Of a stretch of 64,000 nucleotides of DNA, positions 10,753-18,777 are shown piece by piece. The stretch spans positions 60,171 to 124,170 of the forward strand of contig LSNW01000006.1 of assembly GCA_001566965.1 (NCBI GenBank), read 5' to 3'. Position 1 is the stretch's first letter. Every line of letters begins with the position of its first letter. This stretch comes from Methylothermaceae bacteria B42. Lineage in GTDB: Bacteria; Pseudomonadota; Gammaproteobacteria; Methylococcales; Methylothermaceae. The notes under the pieces were generated by a model. The model had not been told where the DNA came from, made no database searches, and was given only the letters and a program-made list of their open reading frames with translations. The position numbers were made by a program, and so were the translations under genes.

Positions 10753-11136
10753 CTAACGCCTCAGCATCAAGGTCTCGGCAACTACCATAATGACGGAAAC
10801 GATATTGGCCACCAGAGCGCCGCCACTCAAGGAAACGATGCTCGCGGTCACATCCGGCGTCAGCCCGGTTTTCGTCACATGAACCACTACGGTCCAATAA
10901 ATGGAAGCGGCAATCAGTTCCATGTCAGCCACCAAGCTGGTGGAAAGCAAAATGGCGCCGATCTGGGTGCGATCCCCCAATTTGAGACCTGTGGCAATCA
11001 GGTTCACAACCACTAAAATGAACAATTCAAAAACATTGTGGTATTGCGGGTTGTCTAATTCCCCCAGGAAAAAACCAAAATTCAGCGTCAGCGCCAATAC
11101 GATAAAAAAGCCGAAAATGACCTTCTCAAGATTCAT
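10753..11136 (-). CDS. Small integral membrane protein (DUF6394-like)
   Basis: The protein has about 127 residues and four hydrophobic segments: VIFGFFIVLALTLNFGFFLG, VFELFILVVVNLIATGLKLG, IGAILLSTSLVADMELIAASIYW and GGALVANIVSVIMVVAETL. I chose the ATG at 11136 because GAGGTGG lies just upstream and the preceding ten codons have none. It lies 3 bases before the K+ channel on the same strand, so the two are almost certainly cotranscribed and may work together as a channel partner or regulator. I believe it belongs to a DUF6394-type family often beside such channels, but that name is from memory. Function is unknown. Confidence 0.8.
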   Translation of the reverse strand: MNLEKVIFGFFIVLALTLNFGFFLGELDNPQYHNVFELFILVVVNLIATGLKLGDRTQIGAILLSTSLVADMELIAASIYWTVVVHVTKTGLTPDVTASIVSLSGGALVANIVSVIMVVAETLMLRR

Positions 11137-11220
11137 GCACCACCTCGACAAACAAAAATCCACTCACAACCGGCCCCGATATTCTGGCATTATTACTTCA
11201 ACTTTGTCACATTCATCACC

Positions 11221-11616
11221 ATGAACGAACCGTTAGCAAAAATGCGTCTCGACAAATGGCTTTGGGCCGCCCGCTTTTTCAAGACCCGGGCCATGGCGAC
11301 AGAAGCCATCAAAGGCGGCAAGGTCCACGTGGATGGGCAGCGCGTCAAACCCAGCAAGGAAATCGCGCCCGGCAGCCGAATTGAAATCACCAAGGAACCT
11401 TACAGTTGGGAAATCACCGTCGTCGCCCTCAACACCCAACGCCGCCCCGCCAAGGAAGCCGCGTTATTATATGAAGAAAGCCCGGAAAGTCATGCCCGAA
11501 GACAGGAGGAAGTCGCCCGCCGGCGAGCGGAAAAAAGCGCCATGGACCACCCACAACGGCGGCCAGACAAAAAACAACGGCGCCAAATCCACCGCTTCAA
11601 ACGGATTGTGGATTAA
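11221..11616 (+). CDS. hslR: Hsp15-type S4 RNA-binding protein
   Basis: Hsp15 binds 50S subunits that carry a stalled nascent chain with tRNA and helps recycle them. The 131-residue protein has an N-terminal S4 domain (MRLDKWLWAARFFKTRAMATEAIKGGKVHVDGQRVKPS) and a long basic C-terminal helix rich in Arg and Lys, as in E. coli HslR. Its stop TAA overlaps the start ATG of xseA by one base, so translation is coupled. Confidence 0.93.
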   Translation: MNEPLAKMRLDKWLWAARFFKTRAMATEAIKGGKVHVDGQRVKPSKEIAPGSRIEITKEPYSWEITVVALNTQRRPAKEAALLYEESPESHARRQEEVARRRAEKSAMDHPQRRPDKKQRRQIHRFKRIVD

Positions 11617-12983
11617 TGGTTTCTGTCTTTACCTCCCTAACGCCTGAGCGTGACGTTTATTCAGTCTCCCGTCTCAACCGGGAAGTGAAATGGTTGTTGG
11701 CTGACAGCTTCCCCAAATTGTGGGTGGAAGGGGAAATCTCCAACCTGTCCCGTCCCGCATCCGGCCATCTTTACTTTACCTTGAAGGATTCAAAGGCCCA
11801 GGTGCGCTGCGCCATGTTCCGGCGCCAACAATCGCAATTGGATATTACCCCGGAAAACGGCATGCAGGTGCAAGTGCTGGCCCAGGTCAGCCTCTACGAA
11901 ATCCGAGGCGATTTCCAGTTGCAGGTTGAGGTTATGGAAGAAGCCGGCGCTGGCGCCCTTCGGCGCGCCTTTCAAGCCCTCAAAAAAAAGCTGGCAAAGG
12001 AAGGGCTGTTTGATTCCGAACGCAAACTTCCCATCCCCCCCTGGCCGGAAAAAATCGGCATCATCACCTCCCCCACCGGCGCCGCCATCCGCGATGTCTT
12101 AACCGTCCTCCAGCGCCGATTTCCTGGTCTCGAAGTCATTATTTACCCCTGTTCGGTTCAAGGCGAAGGCGCCAAACAGGAAATCAGCGCCGCGATTAAA
12201 ATCGCCAACCAGCGCCGCGAGTGCGATGTTCTATTGTTGGTGCGTGGCGGTGGTTCCCTGGAAGACCTTTGGCCCTTTAACGAAGAACAAGTCGCCCGGG
12301 CGGTTCATGCCAGCCAAATCCCTATCGTCACTGGCATTGGCCATGAAATTGACTTCACCATCGCCGACTTTACCGCCGACTGCCGCGCCCCTACCCCATC
12401 TGCCGCGGCGGAAACCGTCAGTCCCGATAGCCAGGCGCTGGCGCAACAGTTGGCGGCATTGGAAAAACGCCTGATTCAGCTACAACAGCAACGCTTGAAA
12501 CAAGTCCGGCAACAATACCGTTGGCTGCTTACCCGCTTGAATCAAACCCATCCCGCCAGACGTCTGCTAGACTGGATGCAAAGGCTGGATGAACTGGAAA
12601 TAAGATTGCGTCAATCTATCCACACGTTGTTAACCACGCGCGGGCAGCGGCTCGACCTTCATTGGGCCAAATTGCTAGGGCACCATCCAAGCCGGCGTAT
12701 CCATATCGAAAATAACCGCTTGCAGCAATCCACCCATCGTTTAAAAGACTCATTGAGCCGGCACCTGCAATTGAAACACGCCCGCCTGGCGGAACTTGGC
12801 CGGGCTTTGGACGCGGTCAGCCCGCTGGCCACCCTTTCCAGGGGTTATGCCATTGTCACTGACCCCAAAACAGGCCACGTCATTACCCAAGCATCGCAAA
12901 CCAGGGAAGGGAAAAAGGTTCACACCCGTCTGGCCCAGGGTAGTTTATTATGTGAAGTCAAAGAGGTAATTGAGAATGACTAA
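11616..12983 (+). CDS. xseA: Exodeoxyribonuclease VII large subunit
   Basis: XseA is the catalytic subunit of exonuclease VII, which degrades single-stranded DNA from either end together with XseB. The 455-residue protein has the N-terminal OB fold (LWVEGEISNLSRPASGHLYFTLKDSKAQVRCAMFR) and the catalytic core with GIITSPTGAAIRDVLTVLQRRFP and RGGGSLEDLWPFNEE. GIGHEIDFTIADFTADCRAPTPSAAAE and the terminal LSRGYAIV are also present. The C-terminal half is a long coiled helix. xseB is not in the window. Confidence 0.97.
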   Translation: MVSVFTSLTPERDVYSVSRLNREVKWLLADSFPKLWVEGEISNLSRPASGHLYFTLKDSKAQVRCAMFRRQQSQLDITPENGMQVQVLAQVSLYEIRGDFQLQVEVMEEAGAGALRRAFQALKKKLAKEGLFDSERKLPIPPWPEKIGIITSPTGAAIRDVLTVLQRRFPGLEVIIYPCSVQGEGAKQEISAAIKIANQRRECDVLLLVRGGGSLEDLWPFNEEQVARAVHASQIPIVTGIGHEIDFTIADFTADCRAPTPSAAAETVSPDSQALAQQLAALEKRLIQLQQQRLKQVRQQYRWLLTRLNQTHPARRLLDWMQRLDELEIRLRQSIHTLLTTRGQRLDLHWAKLLGHHPSRRIHIENNRLQQSTHRLKDSLSRHLQLKHARLAELGRALDAVSPLATLSRGYAIVTDPKTGHVITQASQTREGKKVHTRLAQGSLLCEVKEVIEND

Positions 12984-13836
12984 ATGCTCCATGAAGCCCT
13001 ATTATTTGCTGGCATTATCGCTATTCTTCTTCACTGCCAAGCTCCACGCCCAACCCTTGCCGGTTCACAGCCCCGTTCCCGGCGGGGTGGCAATCTTGAA
13101 TCTGGGCGATGGCAGCCTGGAAAAACCTGTGGTTACTTTCAACGACAGGCCGGTTTTAGTGCTAAAAAATGAAGGACAATGGACTGCTCTGGTGGGTATA
13201 CCGCTTAAAACCAAGCCGGGTCAGTATAAAGTCAATGTCCGCCGGAGCGGAGAAAAACGTACCCTTGAACTTACTGTCTCCGCCAAGGAATATCCGGCCC
13301 AATACATCAAGCTGCCCAAGGGGAAAGAGCGTTACGTCAGTCCTCCACCGGAGGACCTGGCCAGAATCAAGCGGGAACGGAAAATTCTCGGCAAAATCCT
13401 CAGCCAATGGCGCCCAACCGATCAAGTGGATACGGATTTCCATCTCCCCGTTCACGGCCGCATAGGCAGTCCTTTCGGCCTGCGCCGCTTTTTCAACGAC
13501 CAACCCCGCAATCCCCATAGCGGTTTGGACTTGGTAGCGCCAGCGGGAACTCCCATTAAAGCCCCCGCTGACGGCATTGTCATCGATCGTGGCGACTTCT
13601 TTTTCACTGGCAATGCGGTTTTCCTGGACCACGGCCAAGGTCTCATCAGCGGCTATTTCCATATGCAAGACATCGCTGTCAAGCCAGGACAAAAAGTCAA
13701 ACGCGGCGACATTCTTGGCACGGTGGGCGCCACGGGCAGAGTCACTGGCCCCCATCTACATATGAATGTTTATCTCAACCGTACCAAGGTGGACCCAGAA
13801 TTATTTCTGCGGCGGTATTTACAGGCCAAAAAATAA
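12976..13836 (+). CDS. Secreted M23-family (LytM) metallopeptidase
   Basis: A secreted zinc endopeptidase that probably cuts peptidoglycan cross-bridges. It has 286 residues from the ATG at 12976, chosen because AAGAGG lies 9 bases upstream and it overlaps the xseA stop by 8 bases. The signal peptide is MTKCSMKPYYLLALSLFFFTAKLHA, followed by a beta-rich region to about residue 120. The M23 domain has the metal ligands in HSGLD (NPHSGLDLVAPAG) and HLH (GPHLHMN), with GDFFFTGNAVFLDHGQGLISGYFHM between them. Intact ligands suggest an active enzyme rather than an EnvC/NlpD-type activator. It is likely cotranscribed with hslR-xseA. Confidence 0.92.
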   Translation: MTKCSMKPYYLLALSLFFFTAKLHAQPLPVHSPVPGGVAILNLGDGSLEKPVVTFNDRPVLVLKNEGQWTALVGIPLKTKPGQYKVNVRRSGEKRTLELTVSAKEYPAQYIKLPKGKERYVSPPPEDLARIKRERKILGKILSQWRPTDQVDTDFHLPVHGRIGSPFGLRRFFNDQPRNPHSGLDLVAPAGTPIKAPADGIVIDRGDFFFTGNAVFLDHGQGLISGYFHMQDIAVKPGQKVKRGDILGTVGATGRVTGPHLHMNVYLNRTKVDPELFLRRYLQAKK

Positions 13837-13845
13837 GGCACAGAC

Positions 13846-15024
13846 TCATTGCCGATGCAGTTTCAACCGCACTGGCCCAGCATCAATTTCCTGCGCACTC
13901 TCCGGTTTTTCAGATAGTACTGGCACTGGACTGAAAATCGAGGCATTCTCTTCTCCTTCCACTGCCAGAATTCCCCACGCTCCCCGGTCGATGCGACTTA
14001 GGGCGTGATCCACTAGGACGTAATTGCCAGGTACGTCGAGATGCAATTCCACCACGCTAGCACCACCGGCAGGAATCAGCGTGGTCTGGACGTTGCGCGC
14101 CACCGGCAATGTGGCGGCCTCAGGCCACACCTTACTGAAAATTTCACCAATGACGTGGAAGGAGGAAATCCGAGACACCCCACCGTTCCCCAGATAAATC
14201 CGGATCTTCTCACCGACCCTGGCCTTCAGTGGATGATCCACCAGCGCCTTGACCCTGCCATTAAAGATTATGTATTCAGGCCGCTCGTCAAACATTTTTT
14301 GGCCGTCGAAAGGCTGGAAACCCTTGGCACCAATGGTTCCCTTGGTGTAAAGCTCCCCCTGCATCACATAAAACTCCCGGTCCATCGGTTCCAGCCCTTG
14401 TTTCGGTTCCACCAAGATCATCCCGTACATGCCATTGGCGATGTGCGTCGGTGCATTGCCAGCAGCGCAGTGATAAACGTAGAGACCAGGATTGAGCGCC
14501 TTGAATTGAAAGGCTTTGGTTTCTCCCGGCTTGACCTTGGTCAAGACGGCTCCACCACCAGGACCGGTCACCGCATGCAGATCAATGTTATGCTCGTGGC
14601 TGCTGGTCCTGTCATTGTGCAGGGTTAGCTTGACTGTATCCCCCACCCGCACCCGGATAAAAGGGCCGGGGACGGTGTCATTGTAAGTCCAATAATGAAA
14701 CCGAATACCCGGAGCGATTTCTGAAATGACTTCCCGTGCCACCAGATTGACTTCGACGGTCTTGGGGGGGCGCGGTTGAATTGGTGGTGGCAGATCATCA
14801 GGGCGCTTGGCGATGTCCAACACCTTTTTGTAATCCTCGGGATGAATGGTTTTATGCAAATGAAAACTATCGCCGGGACCAAAGGTCGTCACACCTTCGC
14901 TCTTGTGAGCTTCTTCTTTCATCTCATGGCCAGTACCTGCCAATAACAAACTATTCGCAGAAACCGTGAGAATAGCCCCTGCCAGAACCGCCGCTGCTTG
15001 CCTCTTCAAACTTTGTTTGTTCAT
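13846..15024 (-). CDS. nirK: Copper-containing nitrite reductase (NO-forming)
   Basis: NirK reduces nitrite to nitric oxide in the periplasm using a type 1 and a type 2 copper site. All ligands are present in the 392-residue protein. Type 1 copper: His145, Cys186, His194 and Met199. Type 2 copper: His150, His185 and His340. The catalytic Asp148 and the second active-site His290 (SSFHVIGEIF) are also there. The short loop between Cys186 and His194 resembles the short-loop NirK type seen in nitrifiers and methanotrophs. A signal peptide covers about residues 1-30. GAGGAG lies before the ATG. An FNR/DNR-type box is upstream. The gene is convergent with the M23 gene. Confidence 0.96.
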   Translation of the reverse strand: MNKQSLKRQAAAVLAGAILTVSANSLLLAGTGHEMKEEAHKSEGVTTFGPGDSFHLHKTIHPEDYKKVLDIAKRPDDLPPPIQPRPPKTVEVNLVAREVISEIAPGIRFHYWTYNDTVPGPFIRVRVGDTVKLTLHNDRTSSHEHNIDLHAVTGPGGGAVLTKVKPGETKAFQFKALNPGLYVYHCAAGNAPTHIANGMYGMILVEPKQGLEPMDREFYVMQGELYTKGTIGAKGFQPFDGQKMFDERPEYIIFNGRVKALVDHPLKARVGEKIRIYLGNGGVSRISSFHVIGEIFSKVWPEAATLPVARNVQTTLIPAGGASVVELHLDVPGNYVLVDHALSRIDRGAWGILAVEGEENASIFSPVPVLSEKPESAQEIDAGPVRLKLHRQ

Positions 15025-15099
15025 TGTTGTTCTCCTCTTTGTAGCCGCTTTTCAACATACCACTTATGGAGAAAAAATTGCAGATCAAACAATCCAGGA

Positions 15100-15113
15100 T
15101 TGATTTGGATCAA
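15100..15113 (-). promoter_or_regulatory. FNR/DNR-type box upstream of nirK
   Basis: TTGATTTGGATCAA is a perfect match to the anaerobox TTGAT-N4-ATCAA bound by FNR, Anr, Dnr or NnrR. Its centre lies about 82 bases before the nirK start codon. If it sits at -41.5, the nirK transcript would begin near 15065. No clear -10 hexamer is visible, so promoter details are uncertain. The regulator is not in the window. The site suggests induction under low oxygen or by nitric oxide. Confidence 0.7.
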
Positions 15114-15144
15114 ATAAAAAAGGCGGCGCCGGGACGGCGCCGCC
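15114..15144 (-). terminator. Rho-independent terminator of the multiheme cytochrome gene
   Basis: A perfect 9-bp stem, GGCGGCGCC (15122-15130) and GGCGCCGCC (15136-15144), surrounds the loop GGGAC. On the minus strand it is followed directly by a run of T residues (TTTTTTATTTG at 15111-15121). It lies 26 bases after the stop of the gene at 15170-18058, and immediately before the nirK FNR-type box, so the two genes are separate transcription units. Confidence 0.9.
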
Positions 15145-15169
15145 ATACGGAGGTCTTTCGGCAAACCTA

Positions 15170-18058
15170 TCAATCGTCGAAGCTTTTCGCCAAGCTGTGA
15201 CAGAGATCGCAAGAGACGATGTCGCCCGCTTTCAAAGTCGCTTTGACCCTGCCTTTGCGGTCTTTCAACACACGATCCACCGGCGTTTTCGCCAACCGGG
15301 TGCCACGGTGATCAGCGCCGTGACAGGCGGCACAAGGATCGCCGTTTTTGCGTTTTTCGGCAAAATCGTCGTGTTTCCTGATCCAATCGGGATCGTTGAC
15401 CGGGTGCATGCCGTGAGGACCATCCAAGGTGCCCTTGGGGAAGCTGCCAGGTTCGTGGCAAGTAGTACACTCGGTAATGGTGCCCCGGTGACCCTGCAAT
15501 TGCATTGCCGTCACATTGTCGTTGGCGTCAGGATTGCGGTTGGGCCAGATGGCGTGGGGACTGCCGTGGCAGCTTTCGCAACCCAGACCGGCATGATTGT
15601 CATGGCTCTCGCGGTACAAAGTACCGTTGTTTTCCGCGAAGCGCATGGTCTTCGGCGTCAGCGGCGTGGCAGCCGGATCGTTAGGATCATAGGCGATGGT
15701 TCCCACCGGATCGCTGCCCACACCGGTGTGGCAAGCACCGCATTTGGGTTCATCCGCCCACGGCTCCCTGGGCAGGCCGTTTTTCATGGGGAACTCGCCG
15801 CCCACGGCCAACAGGTCGCCATGGCAGTCGTCACACTTGCGCCCAGCGGTAAACATGGCGCCTCGGAAACATTGAGTGATCTTGCCCGGATGACATAGAA
15901 AGCAGTTTTGCTCCATGCTCACTTTAGGACCGAAGGGAATCAACGGCTTCGTACCTGCCCGGTTCTGTGGATTAATCAGCATGGGTTCGCCGTTGGCGTC
16001 GCGCATCAATTTACCATTGTCATCAATTTGCAGGCGGCCATGAAAACCGTGCATGACCCGGGACATATTGTCCAGGCCATTCACCCCTTGCGGCCCGCCC
16101 ACGGTGGCCAAGGCATTGGAGCGGTGACAACTGGCGCATAACACCGGATTGTCATCGGCCAGGAAATTGGTGCCGTGTTTAAAGTCGTGCAAGGCCAGAA
16201 TATTTTTCTTCGCCGCCACTTCCACGTCCACCCGGTCGGCGCTGGCCGGGGCCACGAAATTGGGCGCCCCCGCTACTCCTTGGCGGGCAGCCGGATCGGC
16301 ACCCACCTTACCCAAGGTATGGCAGTCGCGGCAATCGACTTCGGTGGAAACCGGCACGACCACATCCGTCGTCGCCAAGACATTGTCAGTGCCTTTTTCC
16401 ACCATTTGCACCCGCATCAATGGATAGGAATTGAAACGGCCCTTATCATCCACCGGAGTCATGGGAATGCCCTGGGCGGTGAACCAGCCTTTGTTGGTCA
16501 AGTACATGCCAAATAGCTGGGGTTCGTTGGCCACATAAGGGTCAAGCAGACCTGGCATATACCGGCCATGGTCGGGGTTGTCCAGGGTTTGCAAGCCTTC
16601 ATCCGGCATTGGATTGAGCCCTGGAAACAGCTGAGATACCACCGATCCCTTGCCATTCAGATCGTCCCAGAAGTCGGTCTTGCTGATTTGCGCCTGGTCC
16701 GCGCTCGCTCCCACCGGGAAGTTCTGGCTGGTGGAGTTGATGGAATCCGGCCCAACCGGATCGTTGGGGTTGGAAGCCGCCGAATATCGCAGTTCAACGC
16801 TGCTGTCATCTAGAACCTTCGGACGGTTGGCACCGGTGGTGCCTTTTTCAATAGCGTGGGCGTTAACCGTGTTGAACAGCGGCAAGATGCTGAAGGGATA
16901 GGAGCGCAAATCGCCGCAATGCATTCCCAGATCGTTAAAAGGTAATACCGTGTGTTTACCGTCTCCGGCGACAGGATCGCCGGGCGCGGGTTGCTGAGGC
17001 ACCATGGAAGCGTTGCCACCACCACCGGTGCCGCCACTGCCACCGCCATCGCCGACGATTACCGTCACTGTGCTGTCACAGCGGGCGCCCTTGTCATCGG
17101 TGACATAGAAATGCACCAGAAAAGTTCCAACCTTGACATCGAAAAACAACGGCCCGGGATCAGCCACCAACGGCCGGCTATCGGTACCGCCATTGGTTTC
17201 CCATTCGTAGGTTAAAGGGCCGCCTTCCGGATCGCTGGCGGTGCCTTTAAAATCGACAGCATCACCCAATTGAATAGAGACTGAATTGGTATTTGGTTTC
17301 AGAATCGAACAAACCGGGGGCTGATTGGATCCAGGCGGCGGTTTAATGCCGCTGCAATCGCCTGGGGCATTCCTCACCTTTTCCACTTGGCTATAGTTAT
17401 CCGCCACCACCCGGACACGGCAAGGAATTGGGTTTGGATGGGCAACCAAGAATTTGAAATACCCTGCCTTTTTGCGTACGTTGGTGTCGGAAAGCAGCTG
17501 GTTGGTTATGTCGTCATAGAGCTCGAATTTTTCCGGCCGATCGCCTCGATAAGTGCCTTTGACAAACAGCCGGTCCTTGCTTTTTTGGAACTCGGCTTCC
17601 TGGATACTCAACTGAAATGGCACCGGGGGCGGCGTTTGTTGGCCACCACAATCGGAGGGGGCATGTTCCACCTTGCGCCGGGCTTTGAGTTCGCCTATCT
17701 GTACTTCCACTTCACAGGGAACTTCGCTGCCTTGCAGCCCGCCCACTTTCAATTTGAGCGAATCATCCTCGCTGGCGCGGCGTTTGAGTAATTGATGGCT
17801 CGCAGCATCATAGAGTAGCGCCTGGTAGCGGCCTAATCCTTTGACTTTAATCTTGACTTCCAGGCGTTGTTTTTCTTGTTTGTATTTGGCCTCTTTAATA
17901 CGAAGTGATGCGTTGTGTTTGTTTTTATCCTCGTCCTCGTCATCTTCATCAGCCCATGCCGGCATTGCCAACAGGGTCGCCAATGCGAGAATCGTCAGGA
18001 GCTTCTGCCATAGCTTCCATGGCATGGGAGGGGGTAAATCCAGTTTAGCTGTGCTCAT
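15170..18058 (-). CDS. Secreted nine-heme cytochrome c with Ig-like and PKD domains
   Basis: A 962-residue exported protein. Two related domains, about residues 49-137 and 147-235, share a pattern (xLxIxEAxxxKxxxRLxVK... PCxVxV...APxDC) and look like tandem duplicates. A PKD-like domain follows at about 245-335 (SIQLGDAVDFKGTASDPEGG), then a Gly-rich linker and a second module beginning LPFNDLGMHC. Nine CXXCH heme motifs start at Cys576, 641, 719, 742, 773, 827, 864, 909 and 950. The signal sequence is near the N-terminus (about residues 18-36). It is a candidate for periplasmic or cell-surface electron transfer. The role is unknown; position beside nirK is the only hint. Confidence 0.88.
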   Translation of the reverse strand: MSTAKLDLPPPMPWKLWQKLLTILALATLLAMPAWADEDDEDEDKNKHNASLRIKEAKYKQEKQRLEVKIKVKGLGRYQALLYDAASHQLLKRRASEDDSLKLKVGGLQGSEVPCEVEVQIGELKARRKVEHAPSDCGGQQTPPPVPFQLSIQEAEFQKSKDRLFVKGTYRGDRPEKFELYDDITNQLLSDTNVRKKAGYFKFLVAHPNPIPCRVRVVADNYSQVEKVRNAPGDCSGIKPPPGSNQPPVCSILKPNTNSVSIQLGDAVDFKGTASDPEGGPLTYEWETNGGTDSRPLVADPGPLFFDVKVGTFLVHFYVTDDKGARCDSTVTVIVGDGGGSGGTGGGGNASMVPQQPAPGDPVAGDGKHTVLPFNDLGMHCGDLRSYPFSILPLFNTVNAHAIEKGTTGANRPKVLDDSSVELRYSAASNPNDPVGPDSINSTSQNFPVGASADQAQISKTDFWDDLNGKGSVVSQLFPGLNPMPDEGLQTLDNPDHGRYMPGLLDPYVANEPQLFGMYLTNKGWFTAQGIPMTPVDDKGRFNSYPLMRVQMVEKGTDNVLATTDVVVPVSTEVDCRDCHTLGKVGADPAARQGVAGAPNFVAPASADRVDVEVAAKKNILALHDFKHGTNFLADDNPVLCASCHRSNALATVGGPQGVNGLDNMSRVMHGFHGRLQIDDNGKLMRDANGEPMLINPQNRAGTKPLIPFGPKVSMEQNCFLCHPGKITQCFRGAMFTAGRKCDDCHGDLLAVGGEFPMKNGLPREPWADEPKCGACHTGVGSDPVGTIAYDPNDPAATPLTPKTMRFAENNGTLYRESHDNHAGLGCESCHGSPHAIWPNRNPDANDNVTAMQLQGHRGTITECTTCHEPGSFPKGTLDGPHGMHPVNDPDWIRKHDDFAEKRKNGDPCAACHGADHRGTRLAKTPVDRVLKDRKGRVKATLKAGDIVSCDLCHSLAKSFDD

Positions 18059-18498
18059 TTCTCTTCCTCTTGTTTTCTTTTCCGGTTTCCCTAGGCAAAT
18101 ACTGCCACTAGCCTATAAAGCAAGATACATACCACCCCCTTCTTCGCCAAAGGTTTCCCGGGGAAACGAAAAAAATCCCAAGCCCAATGTGTCTCCATCC
18201 AACGACAGCAAATCCCGTGATGCTATTGAATAGCCCGGATTTACGGGAAAGTTAACCGTCGCTGAATGACGACCAGGAAACTGCATTGGCAATTTAAGAA
18301 TATGCCAATGTCCTTTATGGGCAACGTCTCCCACTGTTTTTAAGCAAAACCGACACTTAGGAATTTACATGGAAAAATCAGCTATTCCACCTAATTTGGC
18401 TGTTAGTCACTAAATTGTCTTTCAAAACTTACCTTTCACGGCGTGAGCTTGCATAACACACTGGTGCAAAGTATGAAAAACACCGGAAAGGGGTGTGG

Positions 18499-18518
18499 CA
18501 TGATAAATGCTTATCATG
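18499..18518. promoter_or_regulatory. Dyad CATGATAA-N4-TTATCATG
   Basis: A perfect 8-bp inverted repeat around ATGC. Its shape fits a dimeric regulator site. GATAA...TTATC recalls half-sites of Fur and related proteins, but it does not match a full Fur or FNR consensus. It lies 260 bases before the PEP-CTERM-like gene and about 440 bases before the cytochrome gene. The regulator is unknown. Confidence 0.35.
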
Positions 18519-18571
18519 CTTAGGAGGGATTCGAAATGGGTCATGGATGACTCACTTCAAACTCAGATTCC

Positions 18572-18651
18572 TTAGGGCTGCCTGTCATCTTCCATGGAAG
18601 GCTACCCCAAATTTTAAGGAAGAAAGGTCAATGCTTGACAGGCAGCCCTAA
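18572..18651. repeat. Small inverted-repeat element (16-bp arms)
   Basis: TTAGGGCTGCCTGTCA at 18572-18587 is matched exactly by its reverse complement at 18636-18651. The 48 bases between include the palindrome CTTCCATGGAAG. I see no target duplication and no coding sequence. It could be a REP-like or MITE-like element, or a leader hairpin for the downstream gene at 18778. Confidence 0.55.
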
Positions 18652-18777
18652 AGGCTCTGCTGCCATAAAAACCCAAAAACGTATCAGAAGGAAGGCTAGA
18701 TATCGTCAGTTAGTTAATTGATAATTCAGGAAAAATCCAATTTTCACCACCATAAAACACGATAAGGAGCATTTTTA

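Larger units (their letters stand above)
18059..18777. other. 719-base spacer with repeats and possible operators
   Basis: This spacer lies between the divergent cytochrome and PEP-CTERM-like genes. It holds a 20-base dyad at 18499-18518 and a pair of 16-base inverted repeats at 18572-18651, each described separately. An open frame of 73 codons on the minus strand at 18113-18334 lacks recognisable similarity and I did not accept it as a gene. The rest is AT-rich. Both neighbouring promoters should be here, but I cannot place them. Confidence 0.5.

Noticed and set aside
18113..18334. 73-codon open frame on the minus strand upstream of the multiheme cytochrome
   Set aside because: It has no recognisable family, no clear ribosome site and an unusual composition. 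It reads more like leader or spacer DNA.
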